A stretch of 44,695 nt of DNA from Cuneatibacter sp. NSJ-177 (GCF_022867805.1 NZ_JALIFO010000012.1:1-44695); one strand, 5' to 3'; shown: positions 1 through 9,716, counted from the stretch's first letter. Numbers and translations are program-made. The notes: generated from the sequence alone by a model not told the origin.

Positions 1-3000
1 TCCGTCAGCGTATAGCTCCCGGTTGCTCCGCTTGCCATCTCATAAAGCTCACTCAGGCCGTCCGAAGCATCCTCCGGAATCACAGGAATTTCATGGTTCT
101 CCTTCTTATTTCCATTCCCGTTCCCATTGTTCTTCTTCTCCGGCTCCACATAATCCAGCTGGAAGATCTTCTCCCCGTCCCCGTCATAGGTCGCGGCCAA
201 AAGAATATGGCTGCCGTCGCTGACCGCCTTCAAACGGTTCTCCGCTGTATAGGTGTAGGTCTTCGTCTCAGTCCCGTCCGTCTCCGAAATCAGGTTCCCG
301 TTGGCGTCGTACGTATACTCAGTGGTGGCCTGCTTTTCTTCCTTCTTGTTCTTATTCTTCGCCACCATCTCCGTGGTCTCCGCCTTCACCAGCTGATTGC
401 TGTCGTTGTAGGTGTAGACCGTCTCGGAAATGAGCTCGCCCTTTAACGTCTCCTTCGCACGAATCCGGTTCCCTACCTCGTCATAGCTGTAGGTGTAAAC
501 CGTAGCTCCATAATTGGGATCCGTCTCCTCGCAGCCAATCAGGCGGTCGTTCTCGTCATAAGTATAGCTGCGGGTGGTCTCAATATAGCGGGCCTGGCCG
601 TTTCCGTCCTTGTCATGCTTTCCGTTGTGCTTTAAGCCGTGGGGGTACAGTTCATCGTGCTTGTCGTCGTGTTTCCCGTCATGCTTGCTGTCGTAGAGGT
701 AGCCCACCAGGGATTCCCCTGCGGTCTCGGAGGTGATATTTCCATTGTCGTCATAGGTATAGGCATAGGAGGAGATCACATCCCCGCACTCGGAGCAGAC
801 ATTTTCCAGCAGAACGATCTGATCCAGCGCATCAAGGGTCACCCTGGTCTCGGTCTGGTTGGGGCGCACAGTTTTCACCAGACGGTTTCCGGCATCATAT
901 TCATAGGAAGTAATCTCCCCGTTCCGGTCCGTCACCTGCGTCAGATTTCCATTTAAATCATACTGATAAGAAACACTGGTGCCGTCTCCGTAGTCAATGG
1001 AAGCCAGATGGTCCGTCTCGTCATAAGCATAAGAAACGGTTTTGCCGCTTCCGCTGGTCACGGTGGCAATCCGGCCCAGAGCGTCGTAGGTATAGGCGCT
1101 GGTTCCGGTGGTATCCATCATGGAAAGCCGCTGGCCCGCGGTATCGTAGCCGTAGCGCACCGCTTCCTCGGCAGGATTTCCTTCCGCGTCCGTGTAGGAC
1201 TTCTCGATCAGGCTGTTCAGCTTGTCATAGTCATAATGGATCTTAGATCCTCCCGGCATGGTATAGTCGGTCATCCGGCCCAGAGCATCGTAGGTATAGC
1301 TCTCGGTCCGCCCGGAGGCGTCGGTCAGCGTGGTCAGGTTGCCTTCCAGATCGTAGGTGTACCGGGTGGCGCGGCCCAGAGCATCCGTGTACTGGGTCAG
1401 CCAGTTCATGCTGTCGTAGGCGTAGAAGGTATCTCCGCCGCCGGGAATGGTCACCTGCGTCAGGTTGTCGTTCAGATCATAGGCGTAACGGCTGACCCGG
1501 CCGGTTTTGTCAGTGTAGGTCAGAATATTTCCGTGGCCGTCGTAGGTGTAGTTCTCCGTCTTTCCGTCCTTTCCGGTCCAGGAAGTCAGCCGGCTCAGAG
1601 TATCATAGGCCGCCGTCTCGGTGCGCCCCAGGGCATCCGTGGCCGAGACCTGACGGTTCAGAGCGTCGTAGCCGTAGGAAGTCTGATTGCCCATGGGATC
1701 TTTGATTCCGGTCAGGTTATAGTTCCCGTCGTAGGCATAGGTGGTCTTCCGGCCGCCGGACTGAAGAATTTCCTTCACATTGCCCACCGGATCATAGGTC
1801 AGTTCGTCGATCTTTCCTTCCGGATCAATGGCCTTCACCATCTGATCCGCCAGGTTGTAGACATACTGGTTGGTGCGGCCCAAAGGATCCGTCTCGGAAA
1901 TCCGGTTGCCCGCCGCATCATAGGCGTACTGGGTCACGCCTCCCTCTGCATTGCTGGCGGTCAGCATCCGGTGCATCGAGTCGTAAGTGTAGCTGGTCTC
2001 GCGGCCCAGGCTGTCCTTTTCCTGAATCAGGTTGTCGCCGTCGTCATAAGTATAGGAAATTTCATAGCCGAGGGGCGTGGCGCTGGTGAGTATTCTTCCC
2101 ATCTTGTCGTAGCTGTAGGTGTAAGCTCCGCCGTTGGCCTGGGTCAGCTTCGTGACCTGGCCGTTCAAGTCCACCTCATAGGAAGTCACATGGCCCAGCG
2201 GGTCCGTGGTGCTGGTCATCACCTGATGGGCATCGTAAGTATAGGAGGTCTTGGCTCCTCTGGGAGTGATCGCCTCCGTCAGGTTCCCCATCACGTCGTA
2301 GCGGTACTCGGTGATGAAATCCTCGTTTTCCTTGTATTTCAGCAGGTTATCCATGGCGTCATACAGGTACTCCACCGGATTTCCCATCGCATCGGTCATG
2401 GAAATCAGACGGCCCTTGGCATCGTAGCCGTAATGGGTCTCCTGCCCGTTTCCATCGGTGACGCAGGTCAGATTTCCCGCTTCGTCGTAGGCATAGCCCG
2501 TAGTAATTCCGTTTCCGTCTGTGATGCTGGTCAGATTTCCTGCTCCGTCATAGGTATAGGTGGTTTTGGCTCCCAGCGGATCCGTCGACTTCGCCAGGCG
2601 GCCAGCCCCGTCATAGACGTATTGGTTTACCGCCCCGTTTCCGGCCGTGATGGAGAGGACCTCTCCTGCCGGGCTGTATTCATAGGCAGTCACCGTGCCG
2701 TCCGCAGCCTCGGAGGATACGACCCGGTCCAAAGCGTCATAGGAGTATTTCGTCACCGCCCCGTCCGGATCCGTCTGGGAAACCAGGCGTCCGTCCGAGT
2801 CATAGGCGTATGTGGTCACGCGGCCCAGACTGTCGGTCTCAGACAGCAGGTTTCCGGCTACGTCGTAGGTGTACGCAAAGGAAGCTCCGGTGCTGTCCTC
2901 AGTGAGCGTCAGATTCCCCCGGCTGTCGTAAGAGAAGGTGGAGGCAAGACCGGCGGCATCCGTACTCTTTACCAGCTGGTTCAGAGTGTTGTATTCCATC

Positions 3001-6000
3001 GTGGTGACTCCGCCGTCGGGCGTGGTGACGGTCAGGTTGTTGCCGTTGGCATCATACGTATAACCGTAAGGGTTCCCGGCTGCGTCCACCGCGCCGATCC
3101 GGTTCCCCTGGATATCATAGGCAAACGTGGTGGTCCCTTCCATCGGGTCCACAGAGGACAAAAGGTTGCCCGCCGCGTCGTAGGTATAGACCTGGATGGA
3201 TCCGGCTGCATTAGTGGAAGAGGTCAGGCGGTTGCTGGAATCGTAAGTATAAGTAGCCGTATTCCCGTTTCCGTCTGTGCTCTCGGTCAGGTTTCCGTTT
3301 CCGTCGTAGGCAAAGGTGGTGGTGATCCCTTCTCCGTCGGTCTTTTTCAGGATCCGTCCCATCCCATCGTACTGATAGGAAATGATCCGGCCGTTCTCAT
3401 CGGTTTCCTGGACCCTGCGGTTTGCCTCATCGTAGACGTAGGAGCAGCTGCCGCCCATCGGGTCCGTGGAACGGATCAGGTTTCCGTTGGCATCGTAGGC
3501 ATAGGTGTATACGGCATCGCCGGTGCTGGTGGAAATCAGGTTCCCGTTACCGTCGTAGCGCATCTCGGCCGTATTTCCCAGCGCATCCCGGTAAGAGCGG
3601 ACCCGTCCCCTTCCGTCGTAGGCCGTCGCCTCCGAACTGCCGTCGGCGTACTGGATTTCAGTGACGTTTCCATTCCCGTCATAGGCGTAATGGGTGGTGT
3701 TCCCGGCCGCGTCCGTCAGGGTAATGGGCAGGTTTTTCACCGTGTCGTAGGTGTAGGATGTGACATTTCCATTGGCGTCGGTGACGCTGAGGCGGTTCCC
3801 ATTGGCATCGTAGGTATAGGAAATCGTCCGACCGGCTGTGTCGGTTTCCGACCGTACGCGTCCTGCTGCATCCACTTCATAGGAGACTTCATTCCCCAAA
3901 ACATCTGTCGCAGCAATCTTTTCCCCATTTTTATTGTAGGTAAAATGCTCTTCTCCGCCGTCCGGATACTGGACAAAAACCCGGTTTCCGACTGCGTCGT
4001 ACCCGTACGAGGTTGTCTTTCCTCTTCCGTCGGTCTCCGAGATCAGGCGTCCCGCCCCATCGTAAGCATAGGAGGTGGAAGCTCCGGCCCCGTCAATGCT
4101 TTGGATCAGGCGGCCTTCCGCGTCATAGACCTGGACCGTTGTCTCCCCCAGGGCGTTTTCGCTGCTGGTGCAGCGGTTCATCCCGTTATAGCCGTACGTG
4201 GTGGTGTTCCCGGCCGCGTCGGTCATGGACGTCTGGCAAGCATTGTCCCACCCGTAGGTAATGGTATTTCCGTTTCCGCCGGTCTCCTTTGTCATCCGGC
4301 CCAGAGAGTCGTATTCATAGGAAATGCTGCTTCCGTCGGCGTAGGTGGTTTTCGTCCGGTTTCCGGCGCCGTCATACTCATAGAAGGTCGTATTTCCGGC
4401 GAAGTCGGTCTCGCTTAAAAGGAGGCTGCGGCTGTCGTACGTCCAGGCTGCGGAGGTTCCGTCCGCGCGGGTCTCCCCAGTCTTGTTCCCATTTCCATCA
4501 TAGGAATAAGAGGTGGTGTTTCCGGCCGCGTCCGTCTCAGATGCCAGGCGGTTGGCGCCGTCATAGCTCTTTGTGACGCTGGTTCCGTCCGGATAATCGA
4601 TGCGGGTGGTCCGGTACTGATCGTCATAGGTGTAGACGGTCCGGCGGCCTTCATTGTCCACCGTGACAGTCTGGCCTTCCCCGTACTCAAAAGACGCCGT
4701 GTTCCCGTTGGCGTCGGTCTGGGTGATGACCCGGCCGTTCTCGTCGTATTCGTTGGCCGTCACCCGGTTCCCGTTCTCGTCGTACCACTCAGTCATCCGG
4801 TGGGCTTCCTCATAGACGTAGGTGCAGGTGTCCCCGCTGGCGTTGGTGTAGGAGGTCAGATTACCGGCCTCATCATAGGCGTAGGAAAGTTCCGCTCCAT
4901 CCGGGCGGGTGATCCCAGTGATCCGCCCGGAAGCGTCACAGGCGATGCCGTACACCGCGCCGGAAGGGGAAGTAATCCCATTCAGGTAGTAGGCCTCGTT
5001 ATAGGAAAAGCTGGTGATCAAGCCTTTTTTGTCCGTGATTGACTGCAGCATGCCCCAGGAATCAAAAAGGTACTGATTCTTTGCCCCGTCGGTCAGGGTC
5101 CAGGACTCCGCATAGGAATTTCCTTCCTCATCCTGGGCGTAGGCAGGCCGGAGCACATAGTCGTAGCCGGCCGGCGCGTAGTAGGCCCCGTCTTCTCTCA
5201 GACTGAATACCAACGTACTCCCGTCGCCCCGCAGGTAAAGGACGCTTCCGTCCTCCCGAAGGCCCAGCCGCTGGTCATAGTCAAAGCTCCAGCCATAGCC
5301 GAACATCCCGCGGCTTTGGGATACGGAATTGTAGGTGCGCCCGACGGAGAACATGCCGCCGAGATCCGGCCGCTCCGCGTCCACCGCGTCAAAATAGAAA
5401 TTTCCGGTGTTCAGGTTCACCGGTTCAAAGCCGAACTCGCAGTGAAGCCCGCGCCCCATCAAAGCCCGGTCGATATCCTGTTTGGTATCGTCTCCCAGCT
5501 CGCCGGGGTTAAAAGGCTCCTGGGTCTTCGGGTTCCGGACAAAAATGGTATTGTTTTCAATCAGCAGCGTGTCCTGCACTCGGTTGTCGCGCATCAGGGT
5601 GTCCAGGGGAACGCCGTAGTGGGCAGCAATGCGGGGCAGCGTATCGAACTGCTTTACCTGATAGATCAGGAACGAATCACTCTTTACTTCCCCGGATTTT
5701 TCTCCGTCCTTGGCGGCTGCCGCCGTAATCTGATAAACCTTGTCGCATTCCAGGTTGGAGAAGAGTCCTGTCTGCCAGTTGGAATCCAGGCTCTTATATT
5801 TGGTTCCGTCCGGGAACGTGGCCTGAAATTCCGTGCTGTCCGGGTACATGTAGTGGCCCTGGGCCTCCGTGACACCCACCATGGTGCTTCCGGTCAGCTG
5901 GTACGCCACCACCGCCTTTGCCGTGGCCAGGCCGTCGGCAAACACGCCGTCAAAGCGCAGCTTTCCGTCCACACTCTTTTCCGTGATCGGGCGCAGGTTG

Positions 6001-7829
6001 ATGGTCACATCACCGATGGGCCGGTTTGCCAGCTCCGGGTCCGTGTCGTCGGGATTCACCTCGGTCCACTCGATGATGATCTGAGGCGCGGCGTCGGCGC
6101 TGGTGCGGTTATTGTACATAATCTCACACTGGGCATACTCGTCGATGGCCTTTAAGGCTAGGCCGTAGTCCGAAGCGATTCCCTGCACATGATTGTTGAC
6201 ATACTCGGTGATGTCAAAATTCATGTAGACGCCCTTCCCGGCCGGGAACTGGGACTGGATAAAGGTAAACGGAAAATCGATCTGCATATTCCAGGTCCAG
6301 GTCTTGGGATTCCAATCCGAGTCAATGGTATAGAGCCCGATTTCCGTGGTCCCGTTGCTGTAATTGGACCGGGGCGCGATCTGGAAGGTCGCCTTCTCGA
6401 TCTTCGTATTCTCCCCCAGCTCGGAATAGTCGTAGTCAATGTCCACGAACAGCCGGGTCCGCAGGTTCTTCTTATGGTATTCCTCCCAGTTGGTCGAGGC
6501 AATCCCGTCGTCGTAGCCGACATACGGCCAGTCGTTGTCCATAATGGTATTGGGGCTACCTTCTTCCATCCCATAAAGTCCGATGGCGGAGGAAGGGATT
6601 GCGACCTGAGACGGGTCGATGCGGACCGGATAGACTCTGGCCTCATCCAAAATCCATTCGGCATCCGGCGTCACGGTCAGCGTGTAAATTCCGTTTTCCT
6701 CGACGAGGCTCAGAGAAATCTTGCTGCTGGAGGCGTCCGCCGCATCGGTCATCTCCGGCGCGCACAGGTAGAAAACCGGATCCTCCGCGCCCTCGGCGTA
6801 GACAAAGATACCGGCAGCCGTCTGTTCCAGCGTCATCCCTTCTTCCAGCTCCAGCCGGTAAGAATAGGAAACTGGCTCTTCCGGCACGAAAAGCAGCAGG
6901 ATATCTTCTTTTAAAGAATGGTCGGTCACCGTATACTGCACATCGGCTCCCGGATAAACCGCATTGTAGCGGATTGCGTTATCTTTTACCACCGGGTTGC
7001 TGTAATCTCCCCCCAAAGGAATCATCCGGATCACATGTCCGTCCTTTTCCATCAAAATTCCTTCTTCCCCCACAGAAGACGGAATCATCACCCGGTACGC
7101 ATTGGCCCCGTTGGTGTAGCTGGGCTCGCTGTCCGCGGCAAAGGTGGCAAAGGAGGTCAGAGTGTTGTCGATCAGCTGAACCTGGCCTTCCTCATCCTGA
7201 TAGGTCCCGGCATTTCCGACGATAGTCCGGTAGGTGCCGTCCGAAAGCCGGTACGTGCGGCTGACTTCGTCAAAGCGGATCAGTTCGCCCTCCTCCGGCT
7301 CTTTTTGATACAGTTCTTCGGGCTCCGCCAATACCACGGGTTCCGTCTCCGTTGTCTCGGACGGATCCGCAGGTTCCGAGACGCTCTCCCCGGTCTCCGG
7401 TTCCCCAGAGGGATTCACGGGTGACGGTTCCCCCAAAGAAGGTTCCGGTGCCGTGCTCTCTTTGCCGTTCTCCGCCCCGGCGTCTTCCCCGGAAGTTTCC
7501 GGAGCCTGGCCTTCCGGCTGCCCTTTGCTCTCTCCGCCTTCTCCCTCCGCAGGCAAGGCCCCTTCTTCCGAGCCGTGGGAAGTCGCTGTGTTGGCGTCGA
7601 TCAGCGCTTGCTTTTCCGTTTCGCTCACCAAAGGAGCTTCCTCCTCCGGCTGGATCAGACCGTTCGTATCGGTCAAAGCCTTTGGCTGAACAAAGCTGAC
7701 TGTGCGCGGCTGGTTCCGGATCTCCGTCGCCGCCCAGACCATCAGGGGTTCTGTCCCCTGCAGGCCCATGGCTACCGTCAATAAAACCGCAAACAATGTC
7801 CTCCATCGTAAATGCCGTTTCCTCTTCAT
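1..7829 (-). CDS. Giant secreted RHS/YD-repeat protein with LysM-like domain, partial (C-terminus beyond the left edge)
   Basis: The frame is open on the minus strand from ATG 7829 to the window edge (at least 2609 codons). An upstream in-frame ATG at 7835 lies too close to the AAGGAAGG ribosome-binding site, which is 7 nt from 7829. Order seen: basic n-region plus hydrophobic segment with likely cleavage near residue 34 (signal peptide); Glu/Ser/Pro/Gly-rich linker to about 165; beta-rich region; a DNRLRE-like carbohydrate-binding-type segment at about 420-590; a LysM-like unit at about 718-766 (starts YQVKQFDTLPRIAAHYGV); a DUF6531-like start (PVNLNTGNFYFDA) near 791-840; then tens of YD repeats (forms of YDxxGNLxxxTDxxG) from about 940 to 2560, interrupted near 2376-2410 by a His/Lys/Asp-rich KHD insert. 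The YD array forms the RHS cocoon in known family members, which are often surface adhesins or polymorphic toxins with a variable C-terminal tip. The RHS core and tip are not visible, so toxicity cannot be judged. The M56/BlaI pair lies directly upstream. Confidence 0.95.
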   Translation of the reverse strand, partial: MKRKRHLRWRTLFAVLLTVAMGLQGTEPLMVWAATEIRNQPRTVSFVQPKALTDTNGLIQPEEEAPLVSETEKQALIDANTATSHGSEEGALPAEGEGGESKGQPEGQAPETSGEDAGAENGKESTAPEPSLGEPSPVNPSGEPETGESVSEPADPSETTETEPVVLAEPEELYQKEPEEGELIRFDEVSRTYRLSDGTYRTIVGNAGTYQDEEGQVQLIDNTLTSFATFAADSEPSYTNGANAYRVMIPSSVGEEGILMEKDGHVIRMIPLGGDYSNPVVKDNAIRYNAVYPGADVQYTVTDHSLKEDILLLFVPEEPVSYSYRLELEEGMTLEQTAAGIFVYAEGAEDPVFYLCAPEMTDAADASSSKISLSLVEENGIYTLTVTPDAEWILDEARVYPVRIDPSQVAIPSSAIGLYGMEEGSPNTIMDNDWPYVGYDDGIASTNWEEYHKKNLRTRLFVDIDYDYSELGENTKIEKATFQIAPRSNYSNGTTEIGLYTIDSDWNPKTWTWNMQIDFPFTFIQSQFPAGKGVYMNFDITEYVNNHVQGIASDYGLALKAIDEYAQCEIMYNNRTSADAAPQIIIEWTEVNPDDTDPELANRPIGDVTINLRPITEKSVDGKLRFDGVFADGLATAKAVVAYQLTGSTMVGVTEAQGHYMYPDSTEFQATFPDGTKYKSLDSNWQTGLFSNLECDKVYQITAAAAKDGEKSGEVKSDSFLIYQVKQFDTLPRIAAHYGVPLDTLMRDNRVQDTLLIENNTIFVRNPKTQEPFNPGELGDDTKQDIDRALMGRGLHCEFGFEPVNLNTGNFYFDAVDAERPDLGGMFSVGRTYNSVSQSRGMFGYGWSFDYDQRLGLREDGSVLYLRGDGSTLVFSLREDGAYYAPAGYDYVLRPAYAQDEEGNSYAESWTLTDGAKNQYLFDSWGMLQSITDKKGLITSFSYNEAYYLNGITSPSGAVYGIACDASGRITGITRPDGAELSYAYDEAGNLTSYTNASGDTCTYVYEEAHRMTEWYDENGNRVTANEYDENGRVITQTDANGNTASFEYGEGQTVTVDNEGRRTVYTYDDQYRTTRIDYPDGTSVTKSYDGANRLASETDAAGNTTSYSYDGNGNKTGETRADGTSAAWTYDSRSLLLSETDFAGNTTFYEYDGAGNRTKTTYADGSSISYEYDSLGRMTKETGGNGNTITYGWDNACQTSMTDAAGNTTTYGYNGMNRCTSSENALGETTVQVYDAEGRLIQSIDGAGASTSYAYDGAGRLISETDGRGKTTSYGYDAVGNRVFVQYPDGGEEHFTYNKNGEKIAATDVLGNEVSYEVDAAGRVRSETDTAGRTISYTYDANGNRLSVTDANGNVTSYTYDTVKNLPITLTDAAGNTTHYAYDGNGNVTEIQYADGSSEATAYDGRGRVRSYRDALGNTAEMRYDGNGNLISTSTGDAVYTYAYDANGNLIRSTDPMGGSCSYVYDEANRRVQETDENGRIISYQYDGMGRILKKTDGEGITTTFAYDGNGNLTESTDGNGNTATYTYDSSNRLTSSTNAAGSIQVYTYDAAGNLLSSVDPMEGTTTFAYDIQGNRIGAVDAAGNPYGYTYDANGNNLTVTTPDGGVTTMEYNTLNQLVKSTDAAGLASTFSYDSRGNLTLTEDSTGASFAYTYDVAGNLLSETDSLGRVTTYAYDSDGRLVSQTDPDGAVTKYSYDALDRVVSSEAADGTVTAYEYSPAGEVLSITAGNGAVNQYVYDGAGRLAKSTDPLGAKTTYTYDGAGNLTSITDGNGITTGYAYDEAGNLTCVTDGNGQETHYGYDAKGRLISMTDAMGNPVEYLYDAMDNLLKYKENEDFITEYRYDVMGNLTEAITPRGAKTSYTYDAHQVMTSTTDPLGHVTSYEVDLNGQVTKLTQANGGAYTYSYDKMGRILTSATPLGYEISYTYDDGDNLIQEKDSLGRETSYTYDSMHRMLTASNAEGGVTQYAYDAAGNRISETDPLGRTNQYVYNLADQMVKAIDPEGKIDELTYDPVGNVKEILQSGGRKTTYAYDGNYNLTGIKDPMGNQTSYGYDALNRQVSATDALGRTETAAYDTLSRLTSWTGKDGKTENYTYDGHGNILTYTDKTGRVSRYAYDLNDNLTQVTIPGGGDTFYAYDSMNWLTQYTDALGRATRYTYDLEGNLTTLTDASGRTESYTYDALGRMTDYTMPGGSKIHYDYDKLNSLIEKSYTDAEGNPAEEAVRYGYDTAGQRLSMMDTTGTSAYTYDALGRIATVTSGSGKTVSYAYDETDHLASIDYGDGTSVSYQYDLNGNLTQVTDRNGEITSYEYDAGNRLVKTVRPNQTETRVTLDALDQIVLLENVCSECGDVISSYAYTYDDNGNITSETAGESLVGYLYDSKHDGKHDDKHDELYPHGLKHNGKHDKDGNGQARYIETTRSYTYDENDRLIGCEETDPNYGATVYTYSYDEVGNRIRAKETLKGELISETVYTYNDSNQLVKAETTEMVAKNKNKKEEKQATTEYTYDANGNLISETDGTETKTYTYTAENRLKAVSDGSHILLAATYDGDGEKIFQLDYVEPEKKNNGNGNGNKKENHEIPVIPEDASDGLSELYEMASGATGSYTLT

Positions 7830-7928
7830 GTACATTCCTTCCTTTCTTTCTGGTTCATTCCCCTTCGTATGCCGTCTCGCAATCAAGCAACGTCTCTTTG
7901 CCGTTTAAACCTCCTCTCTTTCCTATTT

Positions 7929-7946
7929 CCTCTATTTTTGTAGAGG
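7929..7946. promoter_or_regulatory. Putative BlaI-type operator upstream of the RHS gene
   Basis: This is an inverted repeat with perfect 6-bp arms (CCTCTA ... TAGAGG) 100 bp upstream of the RHS start. Its minus-strand core TCTACAAAAATAGA (7931-7944) matches 12 of 14 bases of TCTACAAAAGTAAA at the blaI-like promoter (9737-9750). TACA half-sites are typical of BlaI/MecI operators. A possible -10 (CATAAAT) lies just upstream on the minus strand, the same geometry as at blaI, but no convincing -35 is seen. Binding by this repressor is inferred. Confidence 0.55.
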
Positions 7947-7954
7947 ATTTATGT

Positions 7955-7977
7955 AAATGGAAGATGAACTTCCATTT
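7955..7977. repeat. Perfect 9-bp inverted repeat at the end of the M56 gene
   Basis: AAATGGAAG and CTTCCATTT flank a 5-nt loop and overlap the stop codon of the M56 protease gene. No T-run follows on the minus strand, so it is not a standard terminator. It could slow read-through into the RHS gene, protect the 3' end of the mRNA, or be a second regulatory site. Confidence 0.5.
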
Positions 7978-9355
7978 ATGGCTTGACATAACTGCCGTCC
8001 ACCTGAATACCGGTTTCGCTGGTGTTTTCCACATAAAACCGGTATTTTCCGCCCTTTTGAATCGGAAAGGTATGGCAGATATAACCGCTCCCATTGACAT
8101 AAAATACCTGCCCGTCCGGATCAATCACCCCTACCCTTATTGTCTGATTGGCAGGCTTTACGGAAACCATCACCTCAATCCGGCTCAGTTTTCCGCAGGA
8201 AAAACTGGGGCTGGCGTGCAGCTCTCCGGGCTTAGCGGCCCAGTCAAACGGAATGCTGGAACCCGGCACTTTTCCTTCCGGCCCAGCCTCCTCCACATAC
8301 ATAGATGCGCTGCCCGCGATCCGGCCATGGTGCTCGGTCAAAATTTCCACGCTCTCACTGAGTTCTTCCCTTTCCACAACAGTGGCTTTGTAAACCTGTT
8401 TGTATAAATCCAGCGCGCCTTCCGTAGCGGCCCAGACCGTTCCGGAACTGAGGACAAAAAACAGGCTCGCGCAGGCCGTGGGAAACCATCGCCCTTTTTT
8501 CTTTGCGTTCTGGTAGCTTTTGACCCGCTTGAGACGCCTTTCCAGATATTCTTCTCCGGTATAAAACAGAGACATATGGAAACCAAAATAGCCCTCTTCC
8601 ACCGACAGCGTGCGTCCCGCAACAATATGATAGTATTCCTTTAAATTTCCATAGATCGACCCGCTTAGATAATCACAGCAAGCCTCACTCCACTCCCCCA
8701 CTTCTTTCAAAAGCCTGCAGGCAAATGGATTAAACCACTGGAAACAGTGAACGAACTCAGCCAGATACCGCCACCGCGTATCATGTTTTTTGTAATGGAT
8801 TACTTCATGGAGCAGCGCCGCCTTCTTTTCTTCTTCCTTCATTGGAAAAACGAGAGGAAAATAGATGTTCGGCCGCCAGAAACCATAGACCAGCGGGGTG
8901 GCAATGATGCTGCTGTAGCGCAGAGAAACCCTCTTTTTATCGATTCCAACACGGTTGCAGCACTCTTCCAGAAGCCGAAGATCCTTCTCCGAAGCGCACA
9001 CCGAATGCTTCTGGATTTCCCGGCATTTTCTCTCCCATAACCACAGGTCTTTTCCCTTCCACAAAAAGCCGGTAAACCAAATCCATAAAAAAAACCAGCC
9101 CGCGCTCCTCATCACCTCAGAACTCAGATGAAGCCAGCCTGTCCAGCCAAAGACCGTTCTGCTCTCTTCCATCAGGGCGACAATTAAAACTGGAAGCAGA
9201 TAAAACACGATGACGACTTTTAACAGGCGGTAAAACAGCAGGATATCATTGGACTTGACCAGCAAGCGTTTCAACAAGTACCAGACTCCCAGAATACATG
9301 TCCCGCTGATCGTATTGAACAAAATGGCTAGTAGAAAAAATTCATTCCAATTCAT
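7976..9355 (-). CDS. M56-family (BlaR1/MecR1-like) membrane metallopeptidase with a non-penicillin-binding sensor tail
   Basis: Three hydrophobic segments lie in the first 120 residues. A cytoplasmic zinc-protease domain with HExxH (LLHEVIHYKKHD) follows, then a last membrane segment (about residues 295-315), then about 140 extracellular residues. In BlaR1/MecR1 the extracellular part is a beta-lactam-acylated serine domain. Here it is short, rich in beta-type sequence, and shows no SxxK/KTG motifs, so the ligand is probably not a beta-lactam. The ATG at 9355 overlaps the end of the blaI-like gene by 14 bp (translational coupling); a TTG one codon upstream is an alternative. By family analogy, ligand binding activates the protease, which removes the BlaI-like repressor. 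The next gene downstream on this strand is the RHS gene. Confidence 0.9.
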   Translation of the reverse strand: MNWNEFFLLAILFNTISGTCILGVWYLLKRLLVKSNDILLFYRLLKVVIVFYLLPVLIVALMEESRTVFGWTGWLHLSSEVMRSAGWFFLWIWFTGFLWKGKDLWLWERKCREIQKHSVCASEKDLRLLEECCNRVGIDKKRVSLRYSSIIATPLVYGFWRPNIYFPLVFPMKEEEKKAALLHEVIHYKKHDTRWRYLAEFVHCFQWFNPFACRLLKEVGEWSEACCDYLSGSIYGNLKEYYHIVAGRTLSVEEGYFGFHMSLFYTGEEYLERRLKRVKSYQNAKKKGRWFPTACASLFFVLSSGTVWAATEGALDLYKQVYKATVVEREELSESVEILTEHHGRIAGSASMYVEEAGPEGKVPGSSIPFDWAAKPGELHASPSFSCGKLSRIEVMVSVKPANQTIRVGVIDPDGQVFYVNGSGYICHTFPIQKGGKYRFYVENTSETGIQVDGSYVKP

Positions 9356-9716
9356 CAATCAATTCCTGTATTTTTTTCCTTTTTTCTTCTGTGTAATTTT
9401 GCCGCTGCACAAAAGCTGCCAGCAGGAGTTTCTTAGCCTCATCATCCCAAAAACGATTCAGCGTATCCGAATAGTTTTTCAGGAATTGCTCCTGGGACAC
9501 CAGGTAATAATAATAGGAAGCCCCCTTTTTATAGGAATCTACATAGCCTTTTTCTCTCAGGCGGCTCAAAAATGTGTACACGGTCGAGCATTTATTGTCT
9601 TTATGAAATTTCCCCTTCAGTCCCCCGATAATTTCCTCCACTGACAGGGGGCGGTCCTCATCCCACAGACATTTCATCACCAGTAGCTCTCCGTCGGTAA
9701 TATCCAACAAGTTCAT
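9342..9716 (-). CDS. BlaI/MecI/CopY-family winged-helix repressor
   Basis: The protein has 124 residues, the usual family length. The N-terminal winged helix (ITDGELLVMKCLW ... STVYTFLSRLREKGYV) is followed by a helical dimerisation tail. These repressors bind TACA-containing dyads as dimers and are cleaved when the partner M56 protease is activated. The AGAGGTG ribosome-binding site is 4 nt from ATG 9716. The gene is the first of a coupled pair with the M56 protease, and an operator-like dyad sits at its own promoter, implying autoregulation. No beta-lactamase or penicillin-binding-protein gene is next to it; the neighbour is the RHS gene, the likely regulon member. Confidence 0.92.
   Translation of the reverse strand: MNLLDITDGELLVMKCLWDEDRPLSVEEIIGGLKGKFHKDNKCSTVYTFLSRLREKGYVDSYKKGASYYYYLVSQEQFLKNYSDTLNRFWDDEAKKLLLAAFVQRQNYTEEKRKKIQELIDELE

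Noticed and set aside
1008-4418. 1136-codon open frame on the plus strand
   Set aside because: It is antisense to the YD-repeat array. The periodic GC-rich repeat keeps this frame open; the protein is a Val/Gly/Ile-rich repeat with no start signal or family features.
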